64,000 bases of DNA from Martinezella multihospitum (GCF_900094585.1 NZ_FMAG01000003.1:186001-250000), one strand, 5' to 3'. Numbered from the stretch's first letter, positions 38,189-47,454 are shown. Numbers and translations: made by a program. Notes: generated from the letters alone by a model not told the origin.

Positions 38189-38971
38189 TTGCCGACACCA
38201 CTTGCAAGCACGCTGCTGAGCGCCGCCGAGGCCGCCGGCATTCGCCACGGCTATTTCACCCGCGCCGGCGGCGTTTCAGAGGGCCTTTATCGCGGGCTGA
38301 ACGTCGGTTTGGGCTCGCATGACGATCGCGAGCACGTGCAGGAAAATCGTCGGCGCGTGGCCGACTGGTTCGGTCTGCCCGTCGAACAGCTTGCTACCGT
38401 GCATCAGGTCCATTCGCCCGATGTCGTGACCATCGGCGTATCTTATGATGGCAGCCGGCCGCAAGCCGATGCGATGGTCACGGCGACACCGGGCATCGCA
38501 ATCGGTGTGCTCGCCGCCGATTGCGGCCCCATCCTTTTCGCCGATCCGGAAAATCGGGTCATTGGCGCCGCTCATGCCGGCTGGAAGGGCGCGCTGACCG
38601 GCGTTCTTGAAAACACCATCGACGCGATGGAAGCGCTCGGAGCGCGGCGCGAGACTGTCATTGCCTGCCTCGGCCCGTCGATCAGCCAGGCGAGCTATGA
38701 GGTCGGCCCCGAATTCATCGAGCGCTTCCTCACCTACGATCCCGATTATGCCAAATATTTCACCCCTTCGAAGCGCGACGGCCATGCCATGTTCGATCTG
38801 CCGTCCCTCACGGTCGATCGCCTGCGTAAAGCTGGGGTCACCGCTGAAAGCCTTGATATCTGCACCTATCCAAATGCGGAGCGCTTCTTCTCCTATCGGC
38901 GCACGACGCATGCCAAGGAGCCGGATTACGGACGGCAGATTTCCGCCATCGCCATCGGAAAGGCAGCTTGA
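38189..38971 (+). CDS. pgeF: PgeF/YfiH multicopper-like laccase-domain protein
   Basis: This 260-residue protein belongs to the DUF152/LACC1 family. Zn ligands and catalytic residues correspond to His75 (VHQVHSPD), Cys112 (AADCGPI) and His129 (GAAHAGWKG). Members act on purine nucleosides, and PgeF of E. coli also has peptidoglycan editing activity. The start is a TTG at 38189 with AAGGGA 9 bases upstream; no ATG fits. The M24-fold gene begins one base after its stop codon, which implies cotranscription. Confidence 0.9.
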   Translation: MPTPLASTLLSAAEAAGIRHGYFTRAGGVSEGLYRGLNVGLGSHDDREHVQENRRRVADWFGLPVEQLATVHQVHSPDVVTIGVSYDGSRPQADAMVTATPGIAIGVLAADCGPILFADPENRVIGAAHAGWKGALTGVLENTIDAMEALGARRETVIACLGPSISQASYEVGPEFIERFLTYDPDYAKYFTPSKRDGHAMFDLPSLTVDRLRKAGVTAESLDICTYPNAERFFSYRRTTHAKEPDYGRQISAIAIGKAA

Positions 38972-38972
38972 T

Positions 38973-40124
38973 ATGGCCCTGCATTTCGAACGCAGCGAAT
39001 TCGATGCTCGTCTGGCACGGCTGCTGGCGAGAATGCAGGAGGAAAAACTCGATGCCATGCTGCTCTTCGCACAGGAGAGCATGTATTGGCTGACGGGCTA
39101 CGATACGTTCGGCTTTTGCTTTTTCCAGACGCTGGTCGTCAAGGCGGATGGGTCGCTGACGCTCCTGACCCGCTCGGCAGATCTTCGCCAGGCGCAGCTT
39201 ACCTCCGTCATCAACGACATCCGCATCTGGGTCGATCGCGTCAATGCCGACCCGACGCTCGATCTCAAGGAGCTGCTGTCCGATCTCGATCTCCTCGGCG
39301 CCCGCATCGGCGTCGAATACGATACTCACGGCATGACGGGCCGCATCGCTCGCCTGCTCGATCAACAGCTTGCAAGCTTCGGACAAATCATCGATGCCTC
39401 CTACATTGTCAGTCGCCTGCGCCTCATCAAGAGCCCGGCGGAAATCGCCCATGTCGAACGAGCCGCCGCACTGGCCGACGATGCCCTCGACGCAGCACTA
39501 ACTTTAGTCAAGGCCGGCGCGGACGAGTCAGATATTCTTGCGGCCATGCAAGGCGCCGTCTTTTCCGGCGGAGGCGATTATCCGGCCAACGCATTCATCA
39601 TCGGCTCGGGTGCGGAAGCCCTGCTCTGCCGCTACAAGTCCGGCCGCCGCAAGCTCGACGCCAACGACCAGCTGACGCTCGAATGGGCCGGTGTGGATGC
39701 CCATTATCACGCCGCCATGATGCGCACGGTCGTCATCGGCACTCCCAGCCATCGCCACCGCGAGCTCTACAGCGCCTGCCTGGAAACCCTGCAGGCGATC
39801 GAAACGATCCTGATGCCGGGGCATACTTTCGGTGACATCTTCGACATGCATGCGAAGATCATCGACGAGCGTGGCCTCTCCCGCCACCGGCTGAACGCCT
39901 GCGGCTACTCTCTCGGCGCCCGCTTCTCGCCGTCATGGATGGAGCATGAAATGTTCCATATGGGCAATCCGCTGGAGATTCAGGAGAACATGTCGCTCTT
40001 CGTGCACATGATCATCATGGACTCAGACAGCGGCACGGCGATGACCCTTGGCCAGACCTATCTGACGACCTCGCAGGCGCCGAAAGCCCTTTCCCGCCAC
40101 CCTCTCGAATTTCTTAACCGTTAG
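38973..40124 (+). CDS. M24 (creatinase/aminopeptidase P) fold protein lacking metal ligands
   Basis: The 383-residue protein has a creatinase-type N-terminal domain and a pita-bread C-terminal domain. The five metal ligands of M24 peptidases are not kept: the first Asp is Glu237 (TLEWAG), the SDxTRT Asp is Ala248 (HAAMMRT), the HGxGH His is replaced in GYSLG (311-315), and the final EPG Glu aligns with His345 (LFVHMI). GYSLG also occurs in metal-independent relatives such as creatinase and ectoine hydrolase. It may be a C-N hydrolase for a small compound or a binding protein. It follows pgeF directly. Confidence 0.82.
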   Translation: MALHFERSEFDARLARLLARMQEEKLDAMLLFAQESMYWLTGYDTFGFCFFQTLVVKADGSLTLLTRSADLRQAQLTSVINDIRIWVDRVNADPTLDLKELLSDLDLLGARIGVEYDTHGMTGRIARLLDQQLASFGQIIDASYIVSRLRLIKSPAEIAHVERAAALADDALDAALTLVKAGADESDILAAMQGAVFSGGGDYPANAFIIGSGAEALLCRYKSGRRKLDANDQLTLEWAGVDAHYHAAMMRTVVIGTPSHRHRELYSACLETLQAIETILMPGHTFGDIFDMHAKIIDERGLSRHRLNACGYSLGARFSPSWMEHEMFHMGNPLEIQENMSLFVHMIIMDSDSGTAMTLGQTYLTTSQAPKALSRHPLEFLNR

Positions 40125-40136
40125 GGGCGTAAGATA

Positions 40137-40175
40137 GCGATCCTGGACGGTAAGACCGTCGGGAGAAAGGATCGC
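40137..40175 (+). promoter_or_regulatory. Hairpin covering the lipoprotein ribosome binding site
   Basis: GCGATCCT (40137-40144) pairs with AGGATCGC (40168-40175), enclosing a second stem GACGGT/ACCGTC (40146-40151 with 40155-40160). The outer right arm contains the AGGA of the AGAAAGGA ribosome site for the gene at 40180. Folding would hide the site, allowing control by temperature, translation of upstream mRNA or an RNA. Confidence 0.5.
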
Positions 40176-40179
40176 GTCT

Positions 40180-41046
40180 ATGGGACTGGTCAGGATAACG
40201 TTGACTGTCGCCGGCTTTTGCCTCGCGCTCTCCGCCTGCAATACCACGGACGCCCTCACGCCGCCCGAAGCCATCGGTGATGTCAGCTCCAGCCCAGTCA
40301 CGCAGCGCGATGTCGAGCGCATGGCTTCCGCGCCCCCACGCCGTCAGGTCTATCAGGACACGCAGGACAGTTACGGTTATCGGCAGCAAACCTCCCAGCA
40401 GGCCTATCAGCAGCAAAGCTACGGCGGAAGCGGCACGCTCGACGAGCAGGCCTCGGCGCTGAGGTCGAGCGGCAGCAATCCATATGCCTCCCGCCCGCTC
40501 GACGGCTCCCGGACCGCTTCCATCGCTCCGTCCAACAATCAGTTTTCGGAGTCCGACGAACAGCGCGAGGCCGACCGGCGCCTGTCGGACGATCCACAGC
40601 CACAACAGCAGCAACAGACTGCCGACGACTCTCAACCGGAACAACAGCAGGCGTCGCTGCCGCCCACGGCCGCAGCCGGCGGCAACAGCGTCCGTTTCCT
40701 GCCGATCATCGGCGCTCCTGTGGAAGCCGTCACCCCGCTGTCGCGCCAGCTCGGTGCCGACGCCCGTTCGCTCGGCCTGACGATCAAGAGCTCAAGCGAT
40801 TCCAGCGCCGCCTATATCCTCAAGGGCTATCTTTCCGCCTTTGAAGACGGCCCGCAGATTTCCGTGACCTACGTTTGGGATGTGCTTGATAGTAACGGCA
40901 ACCGCGTCCACCGCATCCAGGGTTCGGAAAGCGCGCCTCTGAAACGCGGCGACCCCTGGTCGGCCGTTCCTCCGACGGTCATGCAGAAAATTGCCACCAA
41001 AACCATGTCGGAATTCAATTCCTGGCGCGAATCCAACGGTGGATAG
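40180..41046 (+). CDS. Gln-rich lipoprotein of unknown function
   Basis: The 288-residue product has a lipoprotein signal with lipobox LSAC (Cys20). A low-complexity, Gln/Ser/Pro-rich region follows (about 60-165, with QQTSQQAYQQQSY and QPQQQQQT), then a folded C-terminal domain from about 167 (VRFLPIIGAPVEAVTPLSRQLGADARSLGLTI to NSWRESNGG). The C-terminal domain resembles conserved rhizobial lipoproteins of unknown role. Lgt encoded upstream would modify Cys20. Attachment to the outer membrane is likely because residue 2 after Cys is Asn rather than Asp. Confidence 0.8.
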   Translation: MGLVRITLTVAGFCLALSACNTTDALTPPEAIGDVSSSPVTQRDVERMASAPPRRQVYQDTQDSYGYRQQTSQQAYQQQSYGGSGTLDEQASALRSSGSNPYASRPLDGSRTASIAPSNNQFSESDEQREADRRLSDDPQPQQQQQTADDSQPEQQQASLPPTAAAGGNSVRFLPIIGAPVEAVTPLSRQLGADARSLGLTIKSSSDSSAAYILKGYLSAFEDGPQISVTYVWDVLDSNGNRVHRIQGSESAPLKRGDPWSAVPPTVMQKIATKTMSEFNSWRESNGG

Positions 41047-41151
41047 CCACAAGCTTTTCAGAAATATGAAAGGTAACACGCCTCTCCCCCTTGCATTCGA
41101 GAGCAAGGCGGTTAAAAGCGCGGCTATCAGGTTGGTAATAGGCGGGCCACA

Positions 41152-42084
41152 ATGAAGGTTTTCGCAGGCAATTCGAACCGGCATCTTGCCGAAGCGATCT
41201 GCAATTATCTCAACGTTCCCTTGGGAAGAGCTAGCGTCCGCCGGTTCGCCGACCAGGAGATTTTCGTAGAGATCCAGGAAAACGTACGCGGCGAGGATGT
41301 GTTCCTCGTACAGCCGACGTCGTTTCCGACCAACGATCATCTTATGGAACTGCTGATCATGATCGATGCGATGCGCCGCTCGTCGGCACGGCGCATAACC
41401 GCGGTCATCCCCTATTTCGGCTATGCCCGCCAGGATCGCCGCGCCTCGGGGCGCACGCCGATCTCGGCCAAGCTGGTCGCCAATCTGATCACCGAGGCTG
41501 GCGCCGACCGTGTTCTGACGCTCGACCTGCATGCCGGACAGATCCAGGGCTTCTTCGATATACCCACGGACAATCTCTATGCGGTTCCGATCCTGACGCG
41601 CGATATCAAGGCGCATTACGATATCGGCAACGTGATGGTCGTCTCCCCCGATGTCGGCGGTGTCGTGCGCGCCCGCGCCCTGGCAAAACGTCTCGACTGT
41701 CTGTTGGCGATCGTGGATAAGCGCCGCGACCGCCCGGGTGAGTCCGAAGTGATGAACATCATCGGCGAAGTGGCCGGCAAGGATTGCATCCTGATCGACG
41801 ATATCGTCGATTCCGGCGGCACGCTTTGCAATGCTGCCGAAGCACTGCTTGCACAAGGTGCGGCAAGCGTCACCGCCTACATCACCCATGGCGTTCTCTC
41901 CGGTGGCGCGGTGACCCGCGTAGCAAATTCGAAGCTGAAGGAACTGGTGATCACCGATTCTATCCAGCCGACGACCGCCGTGCTTTCAGCGCCGAATATC
42001 CGCGTCATCACGACGGCAACCCTCATCGGCGAAGCCATCAACCGCACTAGCCAGGAAGAATCGGTTTCAAGCCTGTTCGACTGA
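41152..42084 (+). CDS. prs: Ribose-phosphate pyrophosphokinase
   Basis: The enzyme makes PRPP from ribose 5-phosphate and ATP for nucleotide, His and Trp synthesis. The 310-residue class I Prs has the flexible-loop and ATP region [10 protein letters not shown], the signature [20 protein letters not shown], and the PRPP-binding loop [13 protein letters not shown] dispersed repeat follows the stop. prs, rplY, pth and ychF form a usual rhizobial neighbourhood, here interrupted by an MFS gene, two secreted paralogs and a GGDEF-EAL pair. Confidence 0.97.
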   Translation: MKVFAGNSNRHLAEAICNYLNVPLGRASVRRFADQEIFVEIQENVRGEDVFLVQPTSFPTNDHLMELLIMIDAMRRSSARRITAVIPYFGYARQDRRASGRTPISAKLVANLITEAGADRVLTLDLHAGQIQGFFDIPTDNLYAVPILTRDIKAHYDIGNVMVVSPDVGGVVRARALAKRLDCLLAIVDKRRDRPGESEVMNIIGEVAGKDCILIDDIVDSGGTLCNAAEALLAQGAASVTAYITHGVLSGGAVTRVANSKLKELVITDSIQPTTAVLSAPNIRVITTATLIGEAINRTSQEESVSSLFD

Positions 42085-42090
42085 GCCTTA

Positions 42091-42190
42091 GAGCAATTCC
42101 AGGAAAAGTGTACGGCGGCTTTCCGTCTGGAATTGTTTAAAAACAAGAGGATAGCGCGTTTTCGCGATTCGAAGAAAAGCGGAAATGCTC
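42091..42190 (+). repeat. Dispersed rhizobial-type intergenic repeat, copy B
   Basis: Read on the minus strand it has the same layout as the copy at 33635-33734: a self-complementary part (TCGCGAAAACGCG near 42160-42172) and a conserved 55-base part (42092-42146) ending AATTGCT, which matches copy A at about 80%. It lies just after the prs stop, again with its AATTGCT end facing the 3' end of a gene. Confidence 0.7.
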
Positions 42191-42200
42191 CAGGGCCGCT

Positions 42201-43436
42201 TCAGGTGGCCTTTGCGCCCGCAGGATGCGCCTGCTTCCATGCGAGCAAGCCGATTCCCAGCAGGCCCGAGATGAAGACGGCCGCACCCGAGCCCATGATC
42301 GAAGGTCCTATACCAAACCATGCGAACAGGGTCGGCGACATCAGGTAGGCCAGAAGCAGGCCGGTGAAGATCGCGCACATCAATAGACGGTAGACCTGCG
42401 CCAGACGATGCGGCTCGCTACGCGTCTGCATCAGATGCAGCATGGCAAGGTTCTCGAAGGGTCCGTTGATCGCCGCAAAGCAGGCAACGCTCATCAGCCC
42501 AATCCGATCATGCATCAGCGGCAACAGGAAAACTCCAAATCCGAAAATGAGCTTCGCCACAATGATCCAGACCACCGGCCGGCGCGGCTTGACGCTGCCG
42601 AGGATCAGATTGGTGGTCAGGTTGCCGACACCGTAAGCCGTCATCATCAGGCTGTAGTCGGTCAGCGGATCAGCGCTGGTCTCGCGCAAGTGCAGGATCA
42701 TGCCGAGCAGAATCCCCATCGCCCAGGCGACGTTTCCCATAAGGTTGGTGAAGAGGCCATAGAGAATTGCCGCATGACCACGCGCTGCGCGCCACCCGCC
42801 GAGAACGCCGTCTACGACGGCCGTCATTCCGGAGAAATCGCGACGCCGCGACACCGTCGGGAGTTTCGCCACCGCCAGCCACACGGCAAGCGCCGACAGT
42901 ATGAAGGTGGCGGCCGTGACCGTGAAGAACTGAGATTTCGGCAGGAGCCCGTTCACGAGCGCGATCAGGCTCGGACCGAGGATGCGCGCCATGCGGCGCG
43001 TGGCGTCGAAAAGGCCATTGGTCGCATGCCGGACCTCGGCATCGACCGCAATCACCGGCAGGGTCGCCTGCAGCGACGGATCGAATGTCGACGTCAGCAA
43101 CGCGATACTTCCGGCAAGCACCACCAACAACGGCAGGCTCATCAGATGCAGGATCCCCGCCAGCGACAGCATCAGCAATAGAGCCGCACGCATCAGATCG
43201 GCCGTGATCATCGTCGTGCTATGCCGCCAGCGATCCGTGACGATACCGCCGAACAAGCTGCCAAACAGCAGCGCGCCGGACTGCAGCGCGGAAACATATC
43301 CCGCATTGCTGCCAATGAAGTCTGCCGCAATCCAGACGACTGCGACCATGTAGAATTCGGAGCCTGTAGCCGCCAACACCTGGCCGGCCCATAGAAGAGA
43401 GATCGAGCGCTGGCTCAGCGGCTTCAGGACAAACAT
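42201..43436 (-). CDS. MFS transporter (multidrug/unknown substrate)
   Basis: The 411-residue protein has twelve predicted helices. The N-terminus PLSQRSISLLWAGQVLAATGSEFYMVAVVWIAADF and loop GGIVTDRWRHST follow the MFS_3 (enterobactin exporter-like) subgroup. Between helices 6 and 7 lies a short basic loop (PTVSRRRDFSGM). The substrate cannot be inferred. It is downstream of the two secreted paralogs on the same strand but 25 bases from the nearer one, so cotranscription is possible. Confidence 0.85.
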   Translation of the reverse strand: MFVLKPLSQRSISLLWAGQVLAATGSEFYMVAVVWIAADFIGSNAGYVSALQSGALLFGSLFGGIVTDRWRHSTTMITADLMRAALLLMLSLAGILHLMSLPLLVVLAGSIALLTSTFDPSLQATLPVIAVDAEVRHATNGLFDATRRMARILGPSLIALVNGLLPKSQFFTVTAATFILSALAVWLAVAKLPTVSRRRDFSGMTAVVDGVLGGWRAARGHAAILYGLFTNLMGNVAWAMGILLGMILHLRETSADPLTDYSLMMTAYGVGNLTTNLILGSVKPRRPVVWIIVAKLIFGFGVFLLPLMHDRIGLMSVACFAAINGPFENLAMLHLMQTRSEPHRLAQVYRLLMCAIFTGLLLAYLMSPTLFAWFGIGPSIMGSGAAVFISGLLGIGLLAWKQAHPAGAKAT

Positions 43437-43461
43437 GATCGCATTCTGATTTCGGAGTGGC

Positions 43462-44922
43462 TTACTTCATGACCTGCCCGTTGACCGTCACGTGACCGTC
43501 GTCGGAAAGATCGATATCCCAACGCGAACGTCCATCGGCATCCGTCTTGGCAAAGCCCTTGGCCATCATGAGACCGAAGGAGAGCTGAGAAAGATCGGCC
43601 TTCGTCTTTGCAGCTTCCTGGATGGCAGCGATCGTCTTGTCGAGATCACGGGCAAGAACCGTCATCTTCATGGCGACGCGGTCTTTTTCGGTCAGCCAGC
43701 CTCGCATGCTGCCGGAAGCCTCGACATCATAGAGACCCGAGACGGCGCTGATCTTCGGGAAGTTGATGGTCATAGTCCCATCGGGGAACATGGCCTTCTG
43801 CAGCTTCTCGTCTAGGGCTTTATCGCTCTCCGGGTTCTTGAAGTCGGCCTGCTGGAAAATCTCAGCCAGAGCGGAGAAGTTCAGGTTCGGTACCTGCACC
43901 TGGATATCGGCCGTATCTGGAATGAAGGCGATATAGTCTTCGGGGACCAGGCCCGTTTCCAAGGCAAGCTTTTCGGCGTTCAGTCCAAAATCGGCATTCA
44001 TGGCATTGGCTGGCCCGGCTACCTTGAAGAAATAGCCCATCTTCTGCAGGCCACCATTGCCGAATGGTGTCGTGACCGCAATGTCCTTGATGGCGACGGA
44101 CTCCTCGAAGGAACCGACGATTGGCATGGCATCCATCAGCAAAGCCTTGACCGCTTTGCTATCGGCATCGGAGAGCGTTTTCTGATCCTTGTGCTCGGAA
44201 ACGAACTGCAGCAGGGAGTTGACCGCCTTCAGCGGCAGTTTCGTCGCCCCCATGTTGAAATCGATCGCCGCGATCTTGATTTCTCCGAGCGTCGCGTCGT
44301 CGGCCGAGATCTTGTCGTAGAGCGATTGCAGGCTGCCGTTCATCTTGAGATCGAGCCTGCCCGGCTCACCGCTGTCAGCCGATGACAGAGTATAGACGAT
44401 GCTGTCGGCCGTAGCGTCATTCTTCTGGACGCTTTTATCTTCGTCGGTGGTCTTCGTCGTAAAGGTGAAACCGGTGCCCTTCATATCCATGGAGCGCAGA
44501 TAATGAAGTGCCGGATCGAAGACGCCCTGGAAGGTCGATGACGCCAAGGCATAGCGAAATTCACCGTCGGGACTGCTGCCGGGCTTCGAACGGACCGTCA
44601 CATCGAAGGCATTGTTGCCTTCGATATTCCAGAGACCGCTATCGAGCGGCGTCGCCAACATCATCAATGGCTTGAGGCCGCTGATGGCGAAATCGCTCAC
44701 GTTCAGCTTGTCGAGAAGCTTCTGCACGTCATAAGTGACTTCATAGTGCGTGCTGACCGGCTTGACCGAAATCGCACCGCTCTTCGCGATATCGTCAGGC
44801 AGGAAATAGGTCAGATTGCCGTAGAGATCCTTGGCACCTTGCTCGCTGACGTCGGCCGCCTGCACAACGCCGGCCACGCCGGCAGCGAGAACAGCCGCCG
44901 TGGCAACCGCTTTGAAACGCAT
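43462..44922 (-). CDS. Secreted protein of unknown function, tandem paralog 1
   Basis: The 486-residue product has a signal peptide (1-22, ending VVQA) and no membrane anchor, so it is probably periplasmic. It is paralogous to the next gene along its full length: both mature ends begin ADV.EQGAK.L, share an ISGLKPL/VSGFKPL segment near residue 85, and end AKGFAKTD.DGR.RWD then VTVNGQVMK. Beta-strand-rich patterns of alternating hydrophobic residues dominate. I recognise no catalytic motif; it may belong to an uncharacterised alphaproteobacterial DUF resembling DUF2125 or DUF945. It lies 110 bases downstream of its paralog. Confidence 0.75.
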   Translation of the reverse strand: MRFKAVATAAVLAAGVAGVVQAADVSEQGAKDLYGNLTYFLPDDIAKSGAISVKPVSTHYEVTYDVQKLLDKLNVSDFAISGLKPLMMLATPLDSGLWNIEGNNAFDVTVRSKPGSSPDGEFRYALASSTFQGVFDPALHYLRSMDMKGTGFTFTTKTTDEDKSVQKNDATADSIVYTLSSADSGEPGRLDLKMNGSLQSLYDKISADDATLGEIKIAAIDFNMGATKLPLKAVNSLLQFVSEHKDQKTLSDADSKAVKALLMDAMPIVGSFEESVAIKDIAVTTPFGNGGLQKMGYFFKVAGPANAMNADFGLNAEKLALETGLVPEDYIAFIPDTADIQVQVPNLNFSALAEIFQQADFKNPESDKALDEKLQKAMFPDGTMTINFPKISAVSGLYDVEASGSMRGWLTEKDRVAMKMTVLARDLDKTIAAIQEAAKTKADLSQLSFGLMMAKGFAKTDADGRSRWDIDLSDDGHVTVNGQVMK

Positions 44923-45032
44923 AATTCACCCCCAAATATGATGGAAAAGAAACGTGGAAATCTGGAAAGAACCGACCGGCCCTTCGCGTGGAACTTTATC
45001 ATCGCCCTGATACATGGGCTTGCCCTCGAACC

Positions 45033-46475
45033 TCAAGGCTTCTTCATCACCTGTCCGTTGACCGTCACCGTCCGGTCTTCATCCATCGTGACGTCCCAGC
45101 GCAGACGGCCATCCGGGTCGGTCTTGGCAAAACCCTTGGCAGCCAGCAGGCTGAAGGAAACGCTGTTCAAACGGGGCTGAGCCTTGGCGGCCTCCTGAAG
45201 CGCTGCGACCGTCTTGTCGAAGTCGCGCGCCAGGATCGTCGCTTGCAGCGAAATGCCGGAATGCGGCTTGGTCGAGCCCTTCAGCGCACCGGAAACTTCG
45301 ACGTCGTAGACGTCAGATTTTGCGCTGATCTTCGGGAACTCCAGTGTTCCATAGCCGCTCGGGAACATCGTGCGCTTCAGCGCCTCGCCGGAAACCGGCG
45401 TCGCCCGTGTTGCAATCGAATCGAGCCCGGCATCGATGAGGCCGGCAAAGTTGATATTGGGCACGCCGAGCTGAATATCCAGCGCCGCGGGCAGGAAGGG
45501 CGTAAAGGCGGCCGGCACGAGATCGGCATCGGGCGTGAACTGCTCGGCCCTAAGCTCCAGATTGACGTTGGACGCCTTGGTCAGACCGTCCATCTTGAAA
45601 CTGTAGTCGATGCGCTTGACGCCGACCTTGCCCTTCTCCGTCGCGATCAGCGCATTGTTCACGGTCACGGTCTTGCCGAGCGAACCGAAAACCGGCAGGG
45701 CTTGATGTACCAGCTGCTCGAACTTCTCGCTGCCGCTTTGCGATAGCTGCTTGGCCTTGACGTGTTGAACGAAGAAACGAATGAGCGCGCGCAAATCCTG
45801 CGCCGGCAGGCTGGTGGCCGTGACGCTGGTGGCGACGCTATCGGCGCTCAGGGTTATCGGCAAACCATTCGGCCTTACGGTAATTTGCTCATTCAAACGC
45901 TGCAGCGTGCCCTGCATTTGCAGATCGACCTTGCCCGCCTCACTGCTGTCGGTGACTGTATGAGCAAACGAGGCGCTGTCGATGGTCGCATCGATCTTGC
46001 GCCCGCTTTTCGGGCCGCTGCCGGCGCTCGAAAATCTCACGCCACTACTCTTGATACCCATAGACCGCATCATTTCGATGCCAGGATCGAAAATGCCGTC
46101 GAAAGAGCTGGAGGCGATGGAATAAGCAATGTCCGAGGTCGGCGAATGCAGGGCGACATCGAGGCTATTGTCGCCGGTCAGATGCCACCGTCCCTGTTCG
46201 ACCGGCTGCGCAAAAAGCGAAAGCGGCTTGAAGCCCGAGACCGAAAAGGCGCTCGAATTGATCTTGTCGAAGAATTTCGCGAGATCGTAGGTAATCTCAT
46301 ATTGATCGCCGGCCGGCTTGACGGTCACGAAATCGCTGCGGGCAAGATCCTGCGAAAGCGAATGGGTCAGGACGTTGCGGAGTTCCTTGGCGCCTTGCTC
46401 ATTGACGTCGGCAGCCTGTGATGCGCCAGCAAGACCCATGGAAAAAACCGCGGCGGCGATTGCTCTGGAACGCAT
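45033..46475 (-). CDS. Secreted protein of unknown function, tandem paralog 2
   Basis: The 480-residue protein with a signal peptide (1-21, ending GASQA) is full-length paralogous to the preceding entry, with strongest similarity at both ends and lower similarity between. The start MRSRAIAAAVF at 46475 has AGAAGGAGAGG upstream; the open frame to 46610 is non-coding. The pair probably arose by an old tandem duplication and shares a promoter upstream of this copy. No function is known to me. Confidence 0.75.
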   Translation of the reverse strand: MRSRAIAAAVFSMGLAGASQAADVNEQGAKELRNVLTHSLSQDLARSDFVTVKPAGDQYEITYDLAKFFDKINSSAFSVSGFKPLSLFAQPVEQGRWHLTGDNSLDVALHSPTSDIAYSIASSSFDGIFDPGIEMMRSMGIKSSGVRFSSAGSGPKSGRKIDATIDSASFAHTVTDSSEAGKVDLQMQGTLQRLNEQITVRPNGLPITLSADSVATSVTATSLPAQDLRALIRFFVQHVKAKQLSQSGSEKFEQLVHQALPVFGSLGKTVTVNNALIATEKGKVGVKRIDYSFKMDGLTKASNVNLELRAEQFTPDADLVPAAFTPFLPAALDIQLGVPNINFAGLIDAGLDSIATRATPVSGEALKRTMFPSGYGTLEFPKISAKSDVYDVEVSGALKGSTKPHSGISLQATILARDFDKTVAALQEAAKAQPRLNSVSFSLLAAKGFAKTDPDGRLRWDVTMDEDRTVTVNGQVMKKP

Positions 46476-46776
46476 GCCCGACCTCTCCTTCTGACGCCAA
46501 TCGATTGGATTCGACTGTTGATGGGGCCGAGGGTATATGTCAAGGCGTTGATAGACATGGCACCTCAGGCTTGTTCGCGGCAGTTGCAATGTCACCACAA
46601 GGCTTCGCATTCCGGGGATGCTTGCACCTTCGGCCGCTTTGTATTATACGCCACGCGTCCGCGTAGACACCCTTGGAGGCAACGCGGATGAGGCAGGGCA
46701 CGCCCTCCTCCAGTTCAATCGATACGGCGCATGACCGACCGACTGAACTCTCCAAATAACCTCGAAAGGAATAGCT
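46476..46776 (+). promoter_or_regulatory. Intergenic region with candidate rplY promoter
   Basis: No gene is seen in these 301 bases. TTGCAC (46622-46627) is 17 bases from TATACG (46645-46650), predicting an rplY transcript start near 46657 with a leader of about 120 nt. A short ACGCGTCCGCGT palindrome lies at 46653-46664, at the predicted start. Confidence 0.4.
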
Positions 46777-47394
46777 ATGAGCCACGAAAGCTACGAGCTC
46801 AAGGCCGAGGCGCGCGAACGGGTTGGTAAGGGGTCCGCCCGTGAACTTCGCCGCAATGGTCTGATCCCCGCTGTCATCTATGGTGACAAGCAGGCCCCCA
46901 TTTCCATCGCTCTCAACACCAATGAGGTGACGAAGCGCATTCACGCCGGCGGCTTCCTCACGACGATCGCAACGATCGACGTCGACGGCAAGAAGATCAA
47001 GGTTCTGCCGAAGGACTACCAGCTCGATCCGGTCCGTGACTTCACGGTTCACGTCGACTTCCTGCGCGTTTCCGGCAACACGGCGGTCACCGTCGAAATC
47101 CCGGTTCACTTCGAAAACCACGAGAAGTCTCCGGGCCTCAAGGCCGGCGGCGTGCTGAACATCGTTCGTCACGAAGTCGAAGTTCATTGCCCGGCCGATG
47201 CGATCCCGGAATTCTTCGCCGTTGACCTCTCCGGTCTGAAGAGCGGCGACAGCATCCACATCTCGGCCGTCAAGCTGCCGAAGAACGTGACCCCGGTCAT
47301 CGCCGACCGCGACTTCACGATCGCAACGATCGTTGCTCCGGCAGCCGGCCTTGCTGAAGACGAAGCAGAAGGCGGCGAAGAAGCCAGCGCCTGA
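46777..47394 (+). CDS. rplY: 50S ribosomal protein L25 / general stress protein Ctc
   Basis: This 205-residue long-form L25 binds 5S rRNA through its N-terminal domain ([35 protein letters not shown]). A C-terminal TL5-like beta domain ([39 protein letters not shown]) and an acidic tail follow. CTCGAAAGGAATAG precedes the ATG. A strong terminator follows, so it is transcribed separately from the downstream GGDEF-EAL gene. Confidence 0.96.
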   Translation: MSHESYELKAEARERVGKGSARELRRNGLIPAVIYGDKQAPISIALNTNEVTKRIHAGGFLTTIATIDVDGKKIKVLPKDYQLDPVRDFTVHVDFLRVSGNTAVTVEIPVHFENHEKSPGLKAGGVLNIVRHEVEVHCPADAIPEFFAVDLSGLKSGDSIHISAVKLPKNVTPVIADRDFTIATIVAPAAGLAEDEAEGGEEASA

Positions 47395-47422
47395 TTGGCA
47401 TCTTCAACCTGAGGCATTTGAG

Positions 47423-47454
47423 ACCCGCCTCCCTTTTGGGATGGCGGGTTTTTT
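47423..47454 (+). terminator. rplY terminator
   Basis: ACCCGCC (47423-47429) pairs with GGCGGGT (47443-47449), with CCC/GGG continuing the stem inside. It is followed by a run of T to 47454. Confidence 0.92.
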
